64,000 nt of DNA from Limnobaculum zhutongyuii (GCF_004295645.1 NZ_CP034752.1:1116001-1180000), one strand, 5' to 3'; shown: positions 7,178 through 16,352, counted from the first letter of the stretch. A program made the numbers and translations. The notes: generated from the letters alone by a model not told the origin.

Positions 7178-8652
7178 TGAGTCAGGGTATTTGGGTTAGT
7201 CCGAATGAGTTTGTCTCTTTCTCCGAGCTAAACAGACCATCCAAAGAGGCTGTAGCGACCCGTTCACGCGTTAATGGCTCATTAGGGATTAGTGGAAAAT
7301 TACAAAATCCCGATCTTGTCCTGCGTAAAATGGGCAAAAGTATCGAGGTTTATCGTGATTTGACGGCTGATGCTCACGTAGGTGGTTGCGTTCGTCGCCG
7401 TAAGTCAGCCGTTCTTGCCCTTGAATACGGTTTTGACCGGGAACAGTCACAAACGCAGGTCGCAGACTTTGTTGAAAAGGTCTTTTCTAAGCTAAAAATG
7501 AGAACCGTCATCAGTGATGCATTAGATGCACCACTCTATGGCTACACTCCGCTTGAGGTGATGTGGTCTGATGTTGATGACAAGATTGTGCCGGTGGACG
7601 TAGTGGCCAAGCCTGCGGAGTGGTTTTTCTTTGATGATGAAAACCGTCTGCGTATGCGTACCAAAGAGGATAAAGACGGTATTTTATTACCTGAGCGTAA
7701 GTTTATCTTAGTTCGCCAAGATGCTACCTATGAGAACCCTTACGGCATTGCTGACCTGAGCCGTTGTTTCTGGCCAACCACATTTAAGCGTGGTGGATTC
7801 GAGTTCTGGCTCAAGTTTACCGAGAAGTACGGTAGCCCATTCCTGGTCGGTAAACACCCACGCAATACCCATAATACAGAGGTGGATGCGTTACTGGATA
7901 GCCTTGAAGCAATGGTTCAGGATGCCGTTGCCGCTATTCCTGACGACAGTTCTATTGAAATCCTAGAAGCCGCAGGTAAAGGCAGCAGCGCCGATATCTA
8001 TGAACGCCTTATGATGTTCTGCCGTTCTGAAGTCAGTATTGCCCTGACAGGAACGAATCAGACAACGGAAGCCGATACCACCAATGCGAGTGCTCAGGCA
8101 GGACTAACAGTGACTGAAGATATCAGGGATGCTGATGCCGAACTGGTGACAGAAGCCATGAACACCTTAACCCGCTGGACCGTTGAGCTCAATTTCTCTG
8201 AGGAAGAAGAGCCTCCAGTCTGGTCTATGTGGTCGCCGGAAACGATTGATAAAACTCAAGCCGAACGCGATCAAATCCTTAAAACGGCTGGCGCTAATTT
8301 TACCAACGAATACTTCATTCGCGAATATAACTTAAAAGAAGGCGATCTAGGTGAACAGCTTCCACCATCAGCCGGTATGGGCTATCCCTCATTTGCTGAA
8401 AAACCGAAAAAGCCCAACGATACCGTGGCAGCTGTCGCAGACCAATTAAGCCGGGAGACTCAACCCATTATTGATGGCTGGATTGAGCGTATTCGCAGTT
8501 TTGCAGAGAAAGCCAAGAATATGGAAGAGCTTCAGGAACGGCTATTGGCTGAGTTTGATAATCTGTCTGAAGATGAGCTAGCCCAAGCGATGGCCAGCGC
8601 ATTTACCGTGATTAACTTACAAGGTCGTGATGAGGTGAATAATGGCCGTTAA
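7177..8652 (+). CDS. phage portal protein (DUF935, Mu gp29-like)
   Basis: A 491-residue DUF935 portal protein. Recognisable parts: an early region with YRDLTADAHVGGCVRRRKSA, the central PYGIADLSRCFWPTTFKRGG and FWLKFTEKYGSPFLVGK, and ALTGTNQTTEADTTNASAQA near residue 290. It forms the dodecameric DNA channel at the head vertex. It lies between terminase and gpF as in all Mu-type head modules; the end overlaps gpF by 11 bases. Confidence 0.9.
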   Translation: MSQGIWVSPNEFVSFSELNRPSKEAVATRSRVNGSLGISGKLQNPDLVLRKMGKSIEVYRDLTADAHVGGCVRRRKSAVLALEYGFDREQSQTQVADFVEKVFSKLKMRTVISDALDAPLYGYTPLEVMWSDVDDKIVPVDVVAKPAEWFFFDDENRLRMRTKEDKDGILLPERKFILVRQDATYENPYGIADLSRCFWPTTFKRGGFEFWLKFTEKYGSPFLVGKHPRNTHNTEVDALLDSLEAMVQDAVAAIPDDSSIEILEAAGKGSSADIYERLMMFCRSEVSIALTGTNQTTEADTTNASAQAGLTVTEDIRDADAELVTEAMNTLTRWTVELNFSEEEEPPVWSMWSPETIDKTQAERDQILKTAGANFTNEYFIREYNLKEGDLGEQLPPSAGMGYPSFAEKPKKPNDTVAAVADQLSRETQPIIDGWIERIRSFAEKAKNMEELQERLLAEFDNLSEDELAQAMASAFTVINLQGRDEVNNGR

Positions 8653-9745
8653 AGGTGTTTTCGGGCAAAAGTTTAACCAGCAGAGTGATTACTTCAAACA
8701 GAAGCTAGCTATCCCCAGTGAGCGCTGGGATGATATTTCCAGAGAACAGCATGACCATGGTTTTATTGTAGCCGGTGCGATGAAAGCTGATTTGGTTAAT
8801 GACCTGAAGAAGGCGATGCAAAGTGTTATTGATGAAGGTAAGAGCATCCAGTGGTTCCGTCAGAACTTTGATCAGGTAGTAGAGAAACAAGGTTGGAAAG
8901 GCTGGACGGGTGAAGGCAGTAAAGCCGGTAAAGCCTGGCGCACCGAGGTTATCTATACTCAAAACCTGAAATCATCCCATGCAGCGGGTCGTTATGCTCA
9001 GCTTACCGACCCAGATGTTTTAGCAGAACGCCCTTACTGGCGTTATCTTCACCGTTCAGTGATTAACCCCAGAGAAGAGCACGCCAAATGGCATAATTTG
9101 GTGCTTCCTGCCGATGATCCCTTCTGGGATGAACATTATCCCCCGAACGGTTTCGGGTGTAACTGTATTGTCGAATCCTGTAGTGAGCGGGATTTGAAAA
9201 AACTGGGTAAAACCGGCCCGGATACAGCCCCAGCCCGAAAAACTCAGCTTTATACCGATACCAATACCGGTGAACAACGTCTGGTTCCTGAAGGTGTGAT
9301 GCCCGGATTTGACTATACCCCCGGTAAGAGCGCCACCCAAAATGCCCTGGCAGCCAATAAGCAGAAACTCAATACTCTGGATTCAGCCATTGCCAGAAAG
9401 AACGTCGAAAAACTCATTAATTCTGATGTGTTTCTGTCATTTTACAATGGTCGTCTGAAGGGGGAATGGCCTGTGGCTGTGATGAACAGTAAGCAAATGG
9501 TCGAAATGGCGGTTAAGAGCCCGGTGCTGACCTTAAGCCGACAATCTATCATGAAGCTACGGACTCAATACCCTGATTTAAGTCCATCTGACTTTCGCCA
9601 GCTCCAAACCCAGCTAGATAACGCCCAGTGGCAGCAGAACAGTCAGGGTGAGAGGCAAACCGTTGTGAATATTTCAGGTAAATCGTGGAACGTTCGAGCG
9701 AAGCCAACCGCCTCCGGTACCTATATTGAAATGGATCAAGCATAG
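8642..9745 (+). CDS. Mu gpF-like minor head protein with C-terminal nuclease-like domain
   Basis: 367 residues. Residues about 20-190 are the Mu gpF head-morphogenesis domain, ending in REEHAKWHNLVLPADDPFWDEHYPPNGFGCNC, given here in halves: REEHAKWHNLVLPADDP and FWDEHYPPNGFGCNC. The C-terminal 120 residues (from about SDVFLSFYNGRLKG) resemble the phage-associated Barnase/EndoU/colicin-like (PBECR) nuclease domains often fused to gpF; that part is a tentative reading. A few copies per head would be expected, close to the portal. Confidence 0.85.
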   Translation: MAVKGVFGQKFNQQSDYFKQKLAIPSERWDDISREQHDHGFIVAGAMKADLVNDLKKAMQSVIDEGKSIQWFRQNFDQVVEKQGWKGWTGEGSKAGKAWRTEVIYTQNLKSSHAAGRYAQLTDPDVLAERPYWRYLHRSVINPREEHAKWHNLVLPADDPFWDEHYPPNGFGCNCIVESCSERDLKKLGKTGPDTAPARKTQLYTDTNTGEQRLVPEGVMPGFDYTPGKSATQNALAANKQKLNTLDSAIARKNVEKLINSDVFLSFYNGRLKGEWPVAVMNSKQMVEMAVKSPVLTLSRQSIMKLRTQYPDLSPSDFRQLQTQLDNAQWQQNSQGERQTVVNISGKSWNVRAKPTASGTYIEMDQA

Positions 9746-9747
9746 TT

Positions 9748-10200
9748 ATGGCCAAAATTACCGTACAACTCGACAGTGCGCCGGTTAACCAACTACTGAG
9801 CCAGATTGAACAGGCGGGTTTAGACCTGACACCGGTATTTAAAAACATCGGTGAAATCCTGCTTAACAGTACCCGCCGCCGTTTTGAAGTGGGTATGGGG
9901 CCATTAGGTGAACAATGGGCCGCAAACAGTGACGTGACGCTGGCCAATAAGCGGGATACCAGGCCACTGATTGGTGATACTCGGAGCCTGTCTACTCAGA
10001 TTAACTACCAGTCTGATGCTAATCACGTGCTGCTTGGTTCGCTAATGGAGTACGGCGGCACCCAACATTTTGGGGCGAAAAAAGGCCAATATGGTCAAAC
10101 TCGGTATGGTGTACCTCTGCCCTGGGGGGATATTGAAGCACGGCCCTACATCGGTCTGTCGTCTGAAGATGAGGAAGATATTATTGAATCTGCTGTCTAA
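9748..10200 (+). CDS. Mu gpG-like virion morphogenesis protein, C-terminus probably shifted
   Basis: A 150-residue protein of the phage virion morphogenesis/tail completion family (Mu gpG, P2 gpS): STRRRFEVGMGPLGEQW, KRDTRPLIGDTRSLS, VLLGSLMEYGGTQHFGAK and ARPYIGLS are the conserved blocks. The annotated end (DIIESAV) looks wrong. Dropping one T at about 10181 continues the family-like ending LNLLSNHLARAAGTSD to a TAA at 10232-10234. So the last 15 or so residues are probably replaced by a frameshift. Confidence 0.82.
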   Translation: MAKITVQLDSAPVNQLLSQIEQAGLDLTPVFKNIGEILLNSTRRRFEVGMGPLGEQWAANSDVTLANKRDTRPLIGDTRSLSTQINYQSDANHVLLGSLMEYGGTQHFGAKKGQYGQTRYGVPLPWGDIEARPYIGLSSEDEEDIIESAV

Positions 10201-10479
10201 CCATTTAGCCAGAGCAGCGGGAACATCAGATTAATCGCCAATTTAAGGCGGGCTAAGCTGTTTTCACCTGTTTAACCAGCCTTTATCTGTCTTTGCTCGT
10301 TTACATCGCTAAAAGGCTATTATAAATCGATATAGGCCCACTTCAGCCGCCATTCTTATCTACCCTTTACGGATTCGTTAAATCTCTATCTCTCAGTCTC
10401 TTATTTAACCCCGATTAAAATCACCAAACCGGATAATTTGACATGGTAGCCATGACTAACAACAGCATGGTGAATATTA
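10201..10479 (+). promoter_or_regulatory. intergenic late promoter region, copy 2 of late element
   Basis: A 279-base gap, unusual in a packed head module. It holds the 18-bp late element TTTAA-N7-TAAAAT at 10404-10421, 59 bases ahead of the protease start. The first 34 bases are the displaced end of gpG. Phage Mu also has a late promoter ahead of its protease gene I. The rest (about 10240-10400) shows no gene and no hairpin I would defend. Confidence 0.55.
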
Positions 10480-11436
10480 ATGTCCAAACTTATCCATATC
10501 TTTAAGCCTGGTACCCATCAGCCGATGGAAGGCGAACCTATCTCTTTCACCCTGAAAGACTTTGAAGCCACCGTTCGCGCCTACAATATGGATCTGCATG
10601 AAGCACCGCTGGTTGTTGGCCACCCGAAACACAATAACCCTGCCTATGGTTGGGTAAAGCAAATGATTGCCACACCTGAAGGGCTCTTCATTGAACCCCA
10701 TCAGGTTGATGAGGCATTTGCTGAACTCGTCCGTTCTGCCCGATTTAAAAAGATATCACCTTCCTTTTACGAACCGGATGAACCTAGTAATCCAGTACCT
10801 GGCGTTTATTACCTGCGCCACGTTGGTTTTCTGGGGGCTATGCCACCTGCCGTAAAGGGGTTGAAGGCGATTGAATTTGCGGATGGTGGACAAGGTATTG
10901 TGTGTTTTAACGAAAATCTTAATGAGGATACCAATATGGCTGATGCAGCTAATCCAACCGATAAAAAAGGTTTGCTGGCGCGACTAGTCGCTTTTCTGAC
11001 TAAAGAGCTGGGTGAAGAAAAGGCCGCTGAAATCATTACCGAAGAAGGTGCTGCCGCTATTCAGGATGCCGGTGCGGATGAAATTTTACCGGAAGTCGCC
11101 GCTCAGTTAGTGGCTGTGTCGGAAGAAAATCAGCGATTAAAAGCAGAAAACGAAGAGCTACTGGAACAAGCGGAAGAGCTGGAAATTGATGGTGAGAGTG
11201 CTGATTTTGCCGAAGTGATTCGTCGCAAGGTTAAGCCTAGCCACCGTGCAGCCGTTAGAGCCATGCTTAAAGCCGCATCTAAAAAGCGCGGTACCAGTAA
11301 GTTGGAATTTAGTGAAGGTGGTAAGAACAAACCGCTTACGCCAGCTCTTCAGGCGTTTATTCGTTCTTTACCTGATGTAGTGGATTTTAGCGAAGTGGCC
11401 CGGAAAAGCTCAGCGCCGAAAAAACACCTCTGTTAA
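10480..11436 (+). CDS. Mu gpI-like prohead protease/scaffold, C-terminus probably shifted
   Basis: 318 residues. The N-terminal half carries the Mu protease I pattern (SKLIHIFKPGTHQPM, APLVVGHPKHNNPAYGWVK, LVRSARFKKISPSFY, VGFLGAMPPAVKG); the second half is an acidic coiled-coil scaffold part (EENQRLKAENEELLEQAEEL). It would process the prohead and, from an internal start, give scaffold. The end reads APKKHLC after a run of six A at 11419-11424. With five A the frame continues APKNTSVNPLLADAERRAS to a TAG at 11480-11482, just before the next gene's RBS, a more natural end. Probable frameshift. Confidence 0.85.
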   Translation: MSKLIHIFKPGTHQPMEGEPISFTLKDFEATVRAYNMDLHEAPLVVGHPKHNNPAYGWVKQMIATPEGLFIEPHQVDEAFAELVRSARFKKISPSFYEPDEPSNPVPGVYYLRHVGFLGAMPPAVKGLKAIEFADGGQGIVCFNENLNEDTNMADAANPTDKKGLLARLVAFLTKELGEEKAAEIITEEGAAAIQDAGADEILPEVAAQLVAVSEENQRLKAENEELLEQAEELEIDGESADFAEVIRRKVKPSHRAAVRAMLKAASKKRGTSKLEFSEGGKNKPLTPALQAFIRSLPDVVDFSEVARKSSAPKKHLC

Positions 11437-11496
11437 CCCACTATTAGCTGATGCAGAACGCCGCGCCAGCCGTAATAAGTAGGAGCACCTTAAATT

Positions 11497-11865
11497 ATGA
11501 CTACCTATAACGAACCGAAAGTATTAAGTGATGTTCTGTTGGTTGAAGTGAAACCGGGTTGGACAAAAGACCGGGGCATGATTGTAGCGGATAAAAAATA
11601 TGAGCTGGGAACCGTTCTGGCCAAAGTCTCCGGTAAATATTATGCCATTGATTTAGCGGGCACAGGTGCTGCAAAAAAAGCCGCTGCCGTATTGGCACAG
11701 CATATCGATACCACGACTGGTGAACGTCTTGGTGCAGTGATTGCACGTGGTGCCGTGGTGGCCATTGATGGTCTGGTGTGGCCTGAAGGTGTTACTGATG
11801 CACAAAAGACCACGGCATACACCGAGTTGGAAGCGCTGGGCATTATTGCCAGAGAGCAGCTTTAA
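11497..11865 (+). CDS. head decoration protein (lambda gpD-like)
   Basis: A 122-residue protein with the head-decoration pattern: VLLVEVKPGWTKDRG at the start, LGTVLAKVSGKYYAID, then AAVLAQHIDTTTGERLGAVIARGAVVAIDGLVWP. It follows the protease and precedes the capsid gene, the usual place. It stabilises the expanded capsid by sitting at threefold positions. Confidence 0.82.
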   Translation: MTTYNEPKVLSDVLLVEVKPGWTKDRGMIVADKKYELGTVLAKVSGKYYAIDLAGTGAAKKAAAVLAQHIDTTTGERLGAVIARGAVVAIDGLVWPEGVTDAQKTTAYTELEALGIIAREQL

Positions 11866-11903
11866 CCCCTGTTTAGCCACTTAAGGCATAAAGGAAAAAG
11901 AGA

Positions 11904-12887
11904 ATGAATTTAGCAGATATGTTTACCGTTACTACGCTAACGGCAGCCATCAATAAAATCCCAGCCATCCCGACCCGTGCGGGTGAATTGGGTATTTTTG
12001 AAGAAGAAGGGATTGCCACCACGTCCGTTCTGATTGAAAGCCGTGATGGTCGTTTATTCCTGGTCAAGAATATTGGCCGTGATGAAGATCCAACGCAGGT
12101 TAAAAACAGTAAGGCCAAACGCCGTACTTTTGAAACTACCCACTTACCCGCTTCAGCTCAATTGTTACCGTCTGACTTGCAAAACTTTAATTCCTTTGGC
12201 GACAACGATGCAACTGACTATCAGGCACAAACCATCAACAATAAGCTGGAAACGATGAAAAACAGCCTGGAAGTCACCCGTGAATTCCAACGTGTTGGTG
12301 CCTTGTGTGGCCGTATTTTGGATTCTGATGGCTCCGTTATCTATGACCTGTATAAAGAGTTTGGCGTAACACAAAAAAGCATTGATGTACCTTTCAGCGT
12401 AGAAGATACCGATGTCCGTAAGCTTCTAACGGATGCTAAACGCCATAGTGAGTCAAAGCTGACCGGCGCACTGGTGACAGGTTATAAGGCGTTCTGTGGC
12501 AAGGACTGGTTTGATGCCTTTGTTGCTCACCCTAATGTACAAAAAGCCTATGCCAACTATCAGGAAGCGGCCGATCGCCTTGGTGGTGATATGCGTAAAG
12601 GCTTTACGTTCGGTGGTATCGAATTTGAAGAGTATAACGCCACGGTATCCAATCAAAACTTCCTTTCGGACAAGGTTGCGCGAGTCTTTCCTATCGCCAA
12701 AGGCGGTGTCTATAAGATGTACAACGCCCCGGCGAACTACAACGAGACGGTCAACACCATTGGTTTAGCGTTATATGCCAAAGCGGAAGAACGCAGCATG
12801 GGTAAAGGCTGGGATTTAGAAGCCCAGGCTAACCCGCTGGCCATTTGTACTTACCCTGAAGCCCTTGTTGAACTGAAGATGAGCTAA
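11904..12887 (+). CDS. major capsid protein (phage capsid E family)
   Basis: A 327-residue protein with capsid-E family blocks: ADMFTVTTLTAAINKIP at the start, GRLFLVKNIGRDEDP, LPASAQLLPSDLQNFNSFG, a central GGIEFEEYNATVS, FPIAKGGVYKMYNAPANYNE and a C-terminal RSMGKGWDLEAQANPLAICTYP. Forms the HK97-fold shell. It has a good RBS (AAAGGAAAAAG before 11904) and appears intact. Confidence 0.92.
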   Translation: MNLADMFTVTTLTAAINKIPAIPTRAGELGIFEEEGIATTSVLIESRDGRLFLVKNIGRDEDPTQVKNSKAKRRTFETTHLPASAQLLPSDLQNFNSFGDNDATDYQAQTINNKLETMKNSLEVTREFQRVGALCGRILDSDGSVIYDLYKEFGVTQKSIDVPFSVEDTDVRKLLTDAKRHSESKLTGALVTGYKAFCGKDWFDAFVAHPNVQKAYANYQEAADRLGGDMRKGFTFGGIEFEEYNATVSNQNFLSDKVARVFPIAKGGVYKMYNAPANYNETVNTIGLALYAKAEERSMGKGWDLEAQANPLAICTYPEALVELKMS

Positions 12888-12897
12888 GGAAACGGCC

Positions 12898-13341
12898 ATG
12901 CGCTACTGCACACTGAGTGATTTGGAACGGGCAGTTCCCAAACAAACGCTAATCTGGCTATCCCACGATGATCCAGCGTCGGAAAATTATGATGCAGCCG
13001 TTTTGGAGGATGCGATCAACTATGCAGAAGAGCTGGCAGACGGTTATTTAGTCTCTCGTTACCCTCTGCCATTGTCATCCGTTCCGACCATCATTCGTGA
13101 TGCAGTAGTGTATCTGGCCCGTTACTGGCTTTATCAGCGCCGTCCTGAAGGGGCTATGCCGGAAGTGGTCAAAGATGGCAAAAAGGATGCCCTGGATACC
13201 TTAAGCCAGATCCAGAAAGGTGCCATCTCCCTGAATGTCAAAATAGACGATACCGTGGTTGAAACCAATGCGCCTAGCGTATTTAGAGTTTCGGCATCTA
13301 AACGCCTATGGGGAAAGAGCACGCTGGAGAAATGGCGATGA
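12898..13341 (+). CDS. DUF1320 head-tail connector protein (Mu gp36-like)
   Basis: 147 residues. The N-terminus MRYCTLSDLERAVPKQTLIWLS and the central ADGYLVSRYPLPLSSVP...DAVVYLARYWLY are the DUF1320 signature. Such proteins form a head-tail connector ring after the capsid gene. The last codons overlap the next start (ATGA). Confidence 0.87.
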   Translation: MRYCTLSDLERAVPKQTLIWLSHDDPASENYDAAVLEDAINYAEELADGYLVSRYPLPLSSVPTIIRDAVVYLARYWLYQRRPEGAMPEVVKDGKKDALDTLSQIQKGAISLNVKIDDTVVETNAPSVFRVSASKRLWGKSTLEKWR

Positions 13342-13796
13342 GTATCACGATTGACATCTTAGATGGCATTTTAAACCGATTGAAAGAGGTTCATGGCCGG
13401 GAGCTGGCGATCGAGTATTTTCCTGAGCAACCCGCTAACTATCGTCTTAATCATCCTGTTGGAGCAGTACTTATCAGTTATTCCCGCAGCAGCTTTGCGA
13501 CCAATGAGGCGATAGACAGTACCTGGATGAATCGTGAGATGACCATTCCCCTCACGCTGATGTTTCGCCAGTTACACGGTAAAGCCGGCGTTATCGCTTA
13601 TCTGGATAAACTGCGATTAACCCTAACCGGCTGGATACCCCCTCACTGTGATGTATCGCTTAAACCTGTCAGTGAGTCCTTTTTGGCTCAGAACGCTGGG
13701 GTGTGGCAATACGCTCTGGATTTTACGACCAAGACTAATCAGATACAGGCCGATATGGGCATTTCACCCCATTTGGCTTATGAGGATATTCCATGA
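13338..13796 (+). CDS. Mu gp37-like (DUF1834) connector/tail terminator protein
   Basis: 152 residues from the ATG at 13338, preferred over an upstream ATG at 13308 because of the ATGA overlap with the previous stop and a GGAG RBS. The sequence (SITIDILDGILNRLKEVHG, EYFPEQPANYRLNHPVGAVL, FRQLHGKAGVIAYLDKLR) fits the DUF1834 family after DUF1320. It probably caps the tail or joins head and tail. Confidence 0.78.
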   Translation: MSITIDILDGILNRLKEVHGRELAIEYFPEQPANYRLNHPVGAVLISYSRSSFATNEAIDSTWMNREMTIPLTLMFRQLHGKAGVIAYLDKLRLTLTGWIPPHCDVSLKPVSESFLAQNAGVWQYALDFTTKTNQIQADMGISPHLAYEDIP

Positions 13797-14038
13797 AATT
13801 TACACCCTATGTGTATCACGGGCCGCAAAGTAGCGTCACTGTACGCTTTATTGACTCTAATGGTACAGAGCAAGAAAAGGACATCATGCTCTATCCGGGC
13901 CTTTCTGTAGAGTTACCCAGTGAGCATGAATATACCCAAACGTTAATAGCCCAAAAGCTGTTAACACCACTGGCACCTGTCGCTAAAACCGTCAAAGGTG
14001 AGGCGAAAACCAAGGAGCAAAAAGACGATGGCCGCTAA
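13793..14038 (+). CDS. DUF2635-type small phage protein
   Basis: 81 residues, between the connector and the sheath as DUF2635 proteins are in Mu-like phages. The core MLYPGLSVELPSEHEYTQTLIAQK is the recognisable part; the end is Lys-rich. Overlaps the sheath start by 11 bases. Function unknown. Confidence 0.65.
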   Translation: MKFTPYVYHGPQSSVTVRFIDSNGTEQEKDIMLYPGLSVELPSEHEYTQTLIAQKLLTPLAPVAKTVKGEAKTKEQKDDGR

Positions 14039-15452
14039 CTTCTTACACGGCGTTGAAACCCTTGAAATTGAAAATGGGCCTCGCGCCATCCGTGTGGTTA
14101 AATCCGCTGTTATTGGGCTAATTGGTACAGCGCCTTGTGGGCCAGTTAATGATTTAACTCTGTGTTTGTCTGAAAGCGCCGGTGCTGAATTCGGCCCTCG
14201 GTTAAGCAATTTCTCTATCCCGTATGCCCTGAAAGCCATTTACGATCATGGTGCCGGTACCGTTTTTATCATTAACGTCCTTGACCCGGATAAACACCGT
14301 AATGAGGCCACTGGCCATTCAATAACCTTTGGTGTGAATAATCGGGCCTCTCTACCTCATGCCGCCATTATTTCTGCTGTCGTAAAAGCCGATAACGTCA
14401 CTCATGTGGTAGATACGGATTACACCATCAATCTGGTCACTGGTGAGTTGATCCGAATGACCACTGGCAGTATTCCGGCAAAAGGCACCGTCATGGTTGA
14501 CTATACCTATGCCGATCCAAGTAAAGTGACACCGGCTGAGATTATTGGTGCAGTTAATGCGGCTGGAAATCGCACCGGCTTAAATGCGCTGGAAGATGCC
14601 TATAACCGATATGGTTTCTTTGCCAAACTCATTATTGCACCGGGCTTTAGTACCTTAAACAGTGTCAGTACTGAGCTGATTGCCGCTGCTGATAAATATG
14701 GTGCTATGGCATTAATCGATGCACCGATTGGTACCACGCCTAATCAGGCTATCAGTGGTCGTGGCCCGATGGGTACTATCAACTTTGCGACCTCCAGCGA
14801 TCGGGCTATTCTCTGTTACCCACATCTGAAGGTCTATGATTCAGCGACCAATAGTAACTTTTTAGAACCAATGTCACAGCGCCAAGCCGGGCTTATGGCC
14901 GCAAAAGACCTTGAGCGCGGCTACTGGTGGAGTCCATCCAATACGGAGTTTAAAGGTATTGTCGGTGCTGAACGTTCACTGTCTGCCCGTATTGATGACC
15001 CGAATAGTGAAGTCCAATCTTCTGAATGAAAATGGCATCGTGACTGTCTTCAACAGTTTTGGTACCGGTTTACGTTCCTGGGGAAACCGCTCCGCAGCCT
15101 GGCCATCGACGACCCATATGAAGAACTTCATCTCCGGTTCGTCGGGTTAAAGACATCATTGATGAGAGTATCCGCTATTCATCCCTACAGTTTGTGGATA
15201 TGCCCCATCACACAGGCCGTCATTGATGCCATCGTTGAATCGGTCAATCAGTTCTTTAGAAAGCTGATTGGTGATGGCGCACTATTGGGTGGCGAGTGCT
15301 GGTATGACGCAGAACGCAACCCTCAAACTCAATTAGAACTGGGAAATGTCCTGTTTCAGTACAAGATGACACCGCCACCACCCATGGAGCGCATCACGTA
15401 TGAGTCAGAGATTACCGGTGAATATCTTGCAGCCCTGAAAGGAGGTAACTGA
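14028..15452 (+). pseudogene. tail sheath gene broken by three single-base insertions
   Basis: The start MAANFLHGVETLEIENGPRA and blocks such as VKSAVIGLIGTAPCGP, GTVFIINVLDPDKH and GRGPMGTINFATSSDRAILC belong to contractile-tail sheath proteins (P2 FI/Mu L type). The frame breaks after DPNSEV. Removing one C at 15014-15015, one G at 15136-15137 and one C at 15203-15206 restores one frame of 473 residues through NGIVTVFNSFGTGLRSWGNR, RVKDIIDESIRYSSLQFVD, and ITQAVIDAIVESVNQFF to the stop at 15452. The lost part holds the conserved sheath C-terminal domain, so no working sheath is expected as the sequence stands. Real decay or sequencing error are both possible. Confidence 0.85.
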
Positions 15453-15454
15453 TT

Positions 15455-15976
15455 ATGGCGGGTTTTCAAGCGCACAGAATTAATAATGCGGCGGTTTATC
15501 TTGACGGTAACAGCTATCTGGCAAAAGCATCTGAAGTTGATTTAGGCAGTGTCAAAACGGTCATGTCCGACTTTAACGGCCTTGGACTTGTTGGTGTGAT
15601 TGAACTGCCCGATGGTTTAGATAAGGTGGAGGGAAAGATAGTCTGGAACTCCCTTTATCAAGATGCCGTCAGTAAAATTGCTACGCCGTTTACAACAGTT
15701 TCTCTGCAATGCCGTAGCAATATTGACGTGCATACAAGCCAGGGGTGAGTTGATCAGTTGCCCCTCGTTACACTCATGACGGTAGCATTCAAAGAATACC
15801 AACTCGGTAGTTATAAACCCCGAGAGGCGACAACGTTTGAAACACCCTTTAGCGTGACATCAATCAGACAGCTCGTGAATGGGAAAGAGACTTTGATGTT
15901 AGATTACCTCACCAATATTTATCGGGTGGATGGTAAAGACCAACTTGCTAAATATCGAGCTAATATTGGCCAATAG
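15455..15976 (+). pseudogene. tail tube gene interrupted by in-frame TGA
   Basis: A strong RBS (GGAGG, 15441-15445) precedes the ATG. The frame has 173 sense codons plus one TGA at 15746-15748, codon 98. On both sides the sequence is that of the P2 FII-type tail tube: LDGNSYLAKASEVDLG and LGLVGVIELPDGLDKVEG before it, FKEYQLGSYKPREA and the ending KYRANIGQ after it. A CGA-to-TGA or TGG-to-TGA change is the simplest cause. The truncated 97-residue product would lack nearly half of the tube protein. Confidence 0.85.
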
Positions 15977-16001
15977 TCAGTATTCACATTACTGCTCAAA
16001 T

Positions 16002-16028
16002 ACCCGGACATGTTCCGGGTGTTTTTTT
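16002..16028 (+). terminator. intrinsic terminator after sheath/tube operon
   Basis: Seven-base-pair stem ACCCGGA / TCCGGGT with a 5-base loop, followed by G and seven T. Closes the capsid-sheath-tube unit; its T-run is the left edge of late element copy 3. Confidence 0.85.
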
Positions 16029-16043
16029 AAACCCCGCTAAAAT
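16026..16043 (+). promoter_or_regulatory. late element copy 3 (tape-measure operon)
   Basis: TTTAA-N7-TAAAAT, 72 bases ahead of the tail chaperone start and directly after a terminator, where a new promoter is needed. TACAGA at 16062-16067 is a possible -10 box at the same offset (about 20 bases) as at copies 1 and 4. Confidence 0.5.
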
Positions 16044-16115
16044 AACTGTCAATCAATAAGCTACAGAATCAGGGCTCAATAGTTTTTCCTTTTAGTTCTC
16101 TTCTGGAGCCTGAAT

Positions 16116-16352
16116 ATGAGCAAGAAAGCTGATTTTCTCACTGATACCAAAATCCCTTTATTACGTTCTCTTACCCTCGGTACCGGCGAAACCCTAAGTG
16201 AACTGGTTATGCGTGTACCTACCCGTGGTGACATGCGTAAAGCCCAGCGCCATAGCAAAGAACAGGCTGATTCGGAAACCTTTCTATTTGCTCTTTTGAC
16301 TGGTCTGACGATGGAAGATATTGATGCACTAACGCTGGCTGATAGCGCTTAG
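16116..16352 (+). CDS. tail assembly chaperone (Mu gp41-like), likely with frameshifted extension
   Basis: 78 residues (LTLGTGETLSELVMRVPTRG...HSKEQADSETFLFALLTGLT), the phage tail assembly chaperone E/Mu gp41 family, ahead of the tape measure gene. Downstream, the -2 (+1) frame is open from 16333 to 16554 with no start codon of its own and encodes LQSIDEWLVLEFRLSPAEID...NNQRIEAMNQ. In Mu a -2 programmed frameshift makes the G-GT type fusion; here the slip must occur between 16333 and the TAG at 16350. I do not see an unmistakable slippery heptamer. Confidence 0.8.
   Translation: MSKKADFLTDTKIPLLRSLTLGTGETLSELVMRVPTRGDMRKAQRHSKEQADSETFLFALLTGLTMEDIDALTLADSA

Noticed and set aside
15159..15452. 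Separate small gene after the sheath
   Set aside because: Its product is the sheath C-terminal domain once the insertion at 15203-15206 is removed; the first 15 or so residues are out-of-frame reading.
15758..15976. Separate 72-residue gene after the tube
   Set aside because: It is in the same frame as the tube gene, begins ten bases past the TGA without an RBS, and encodes the tube C-terminus.
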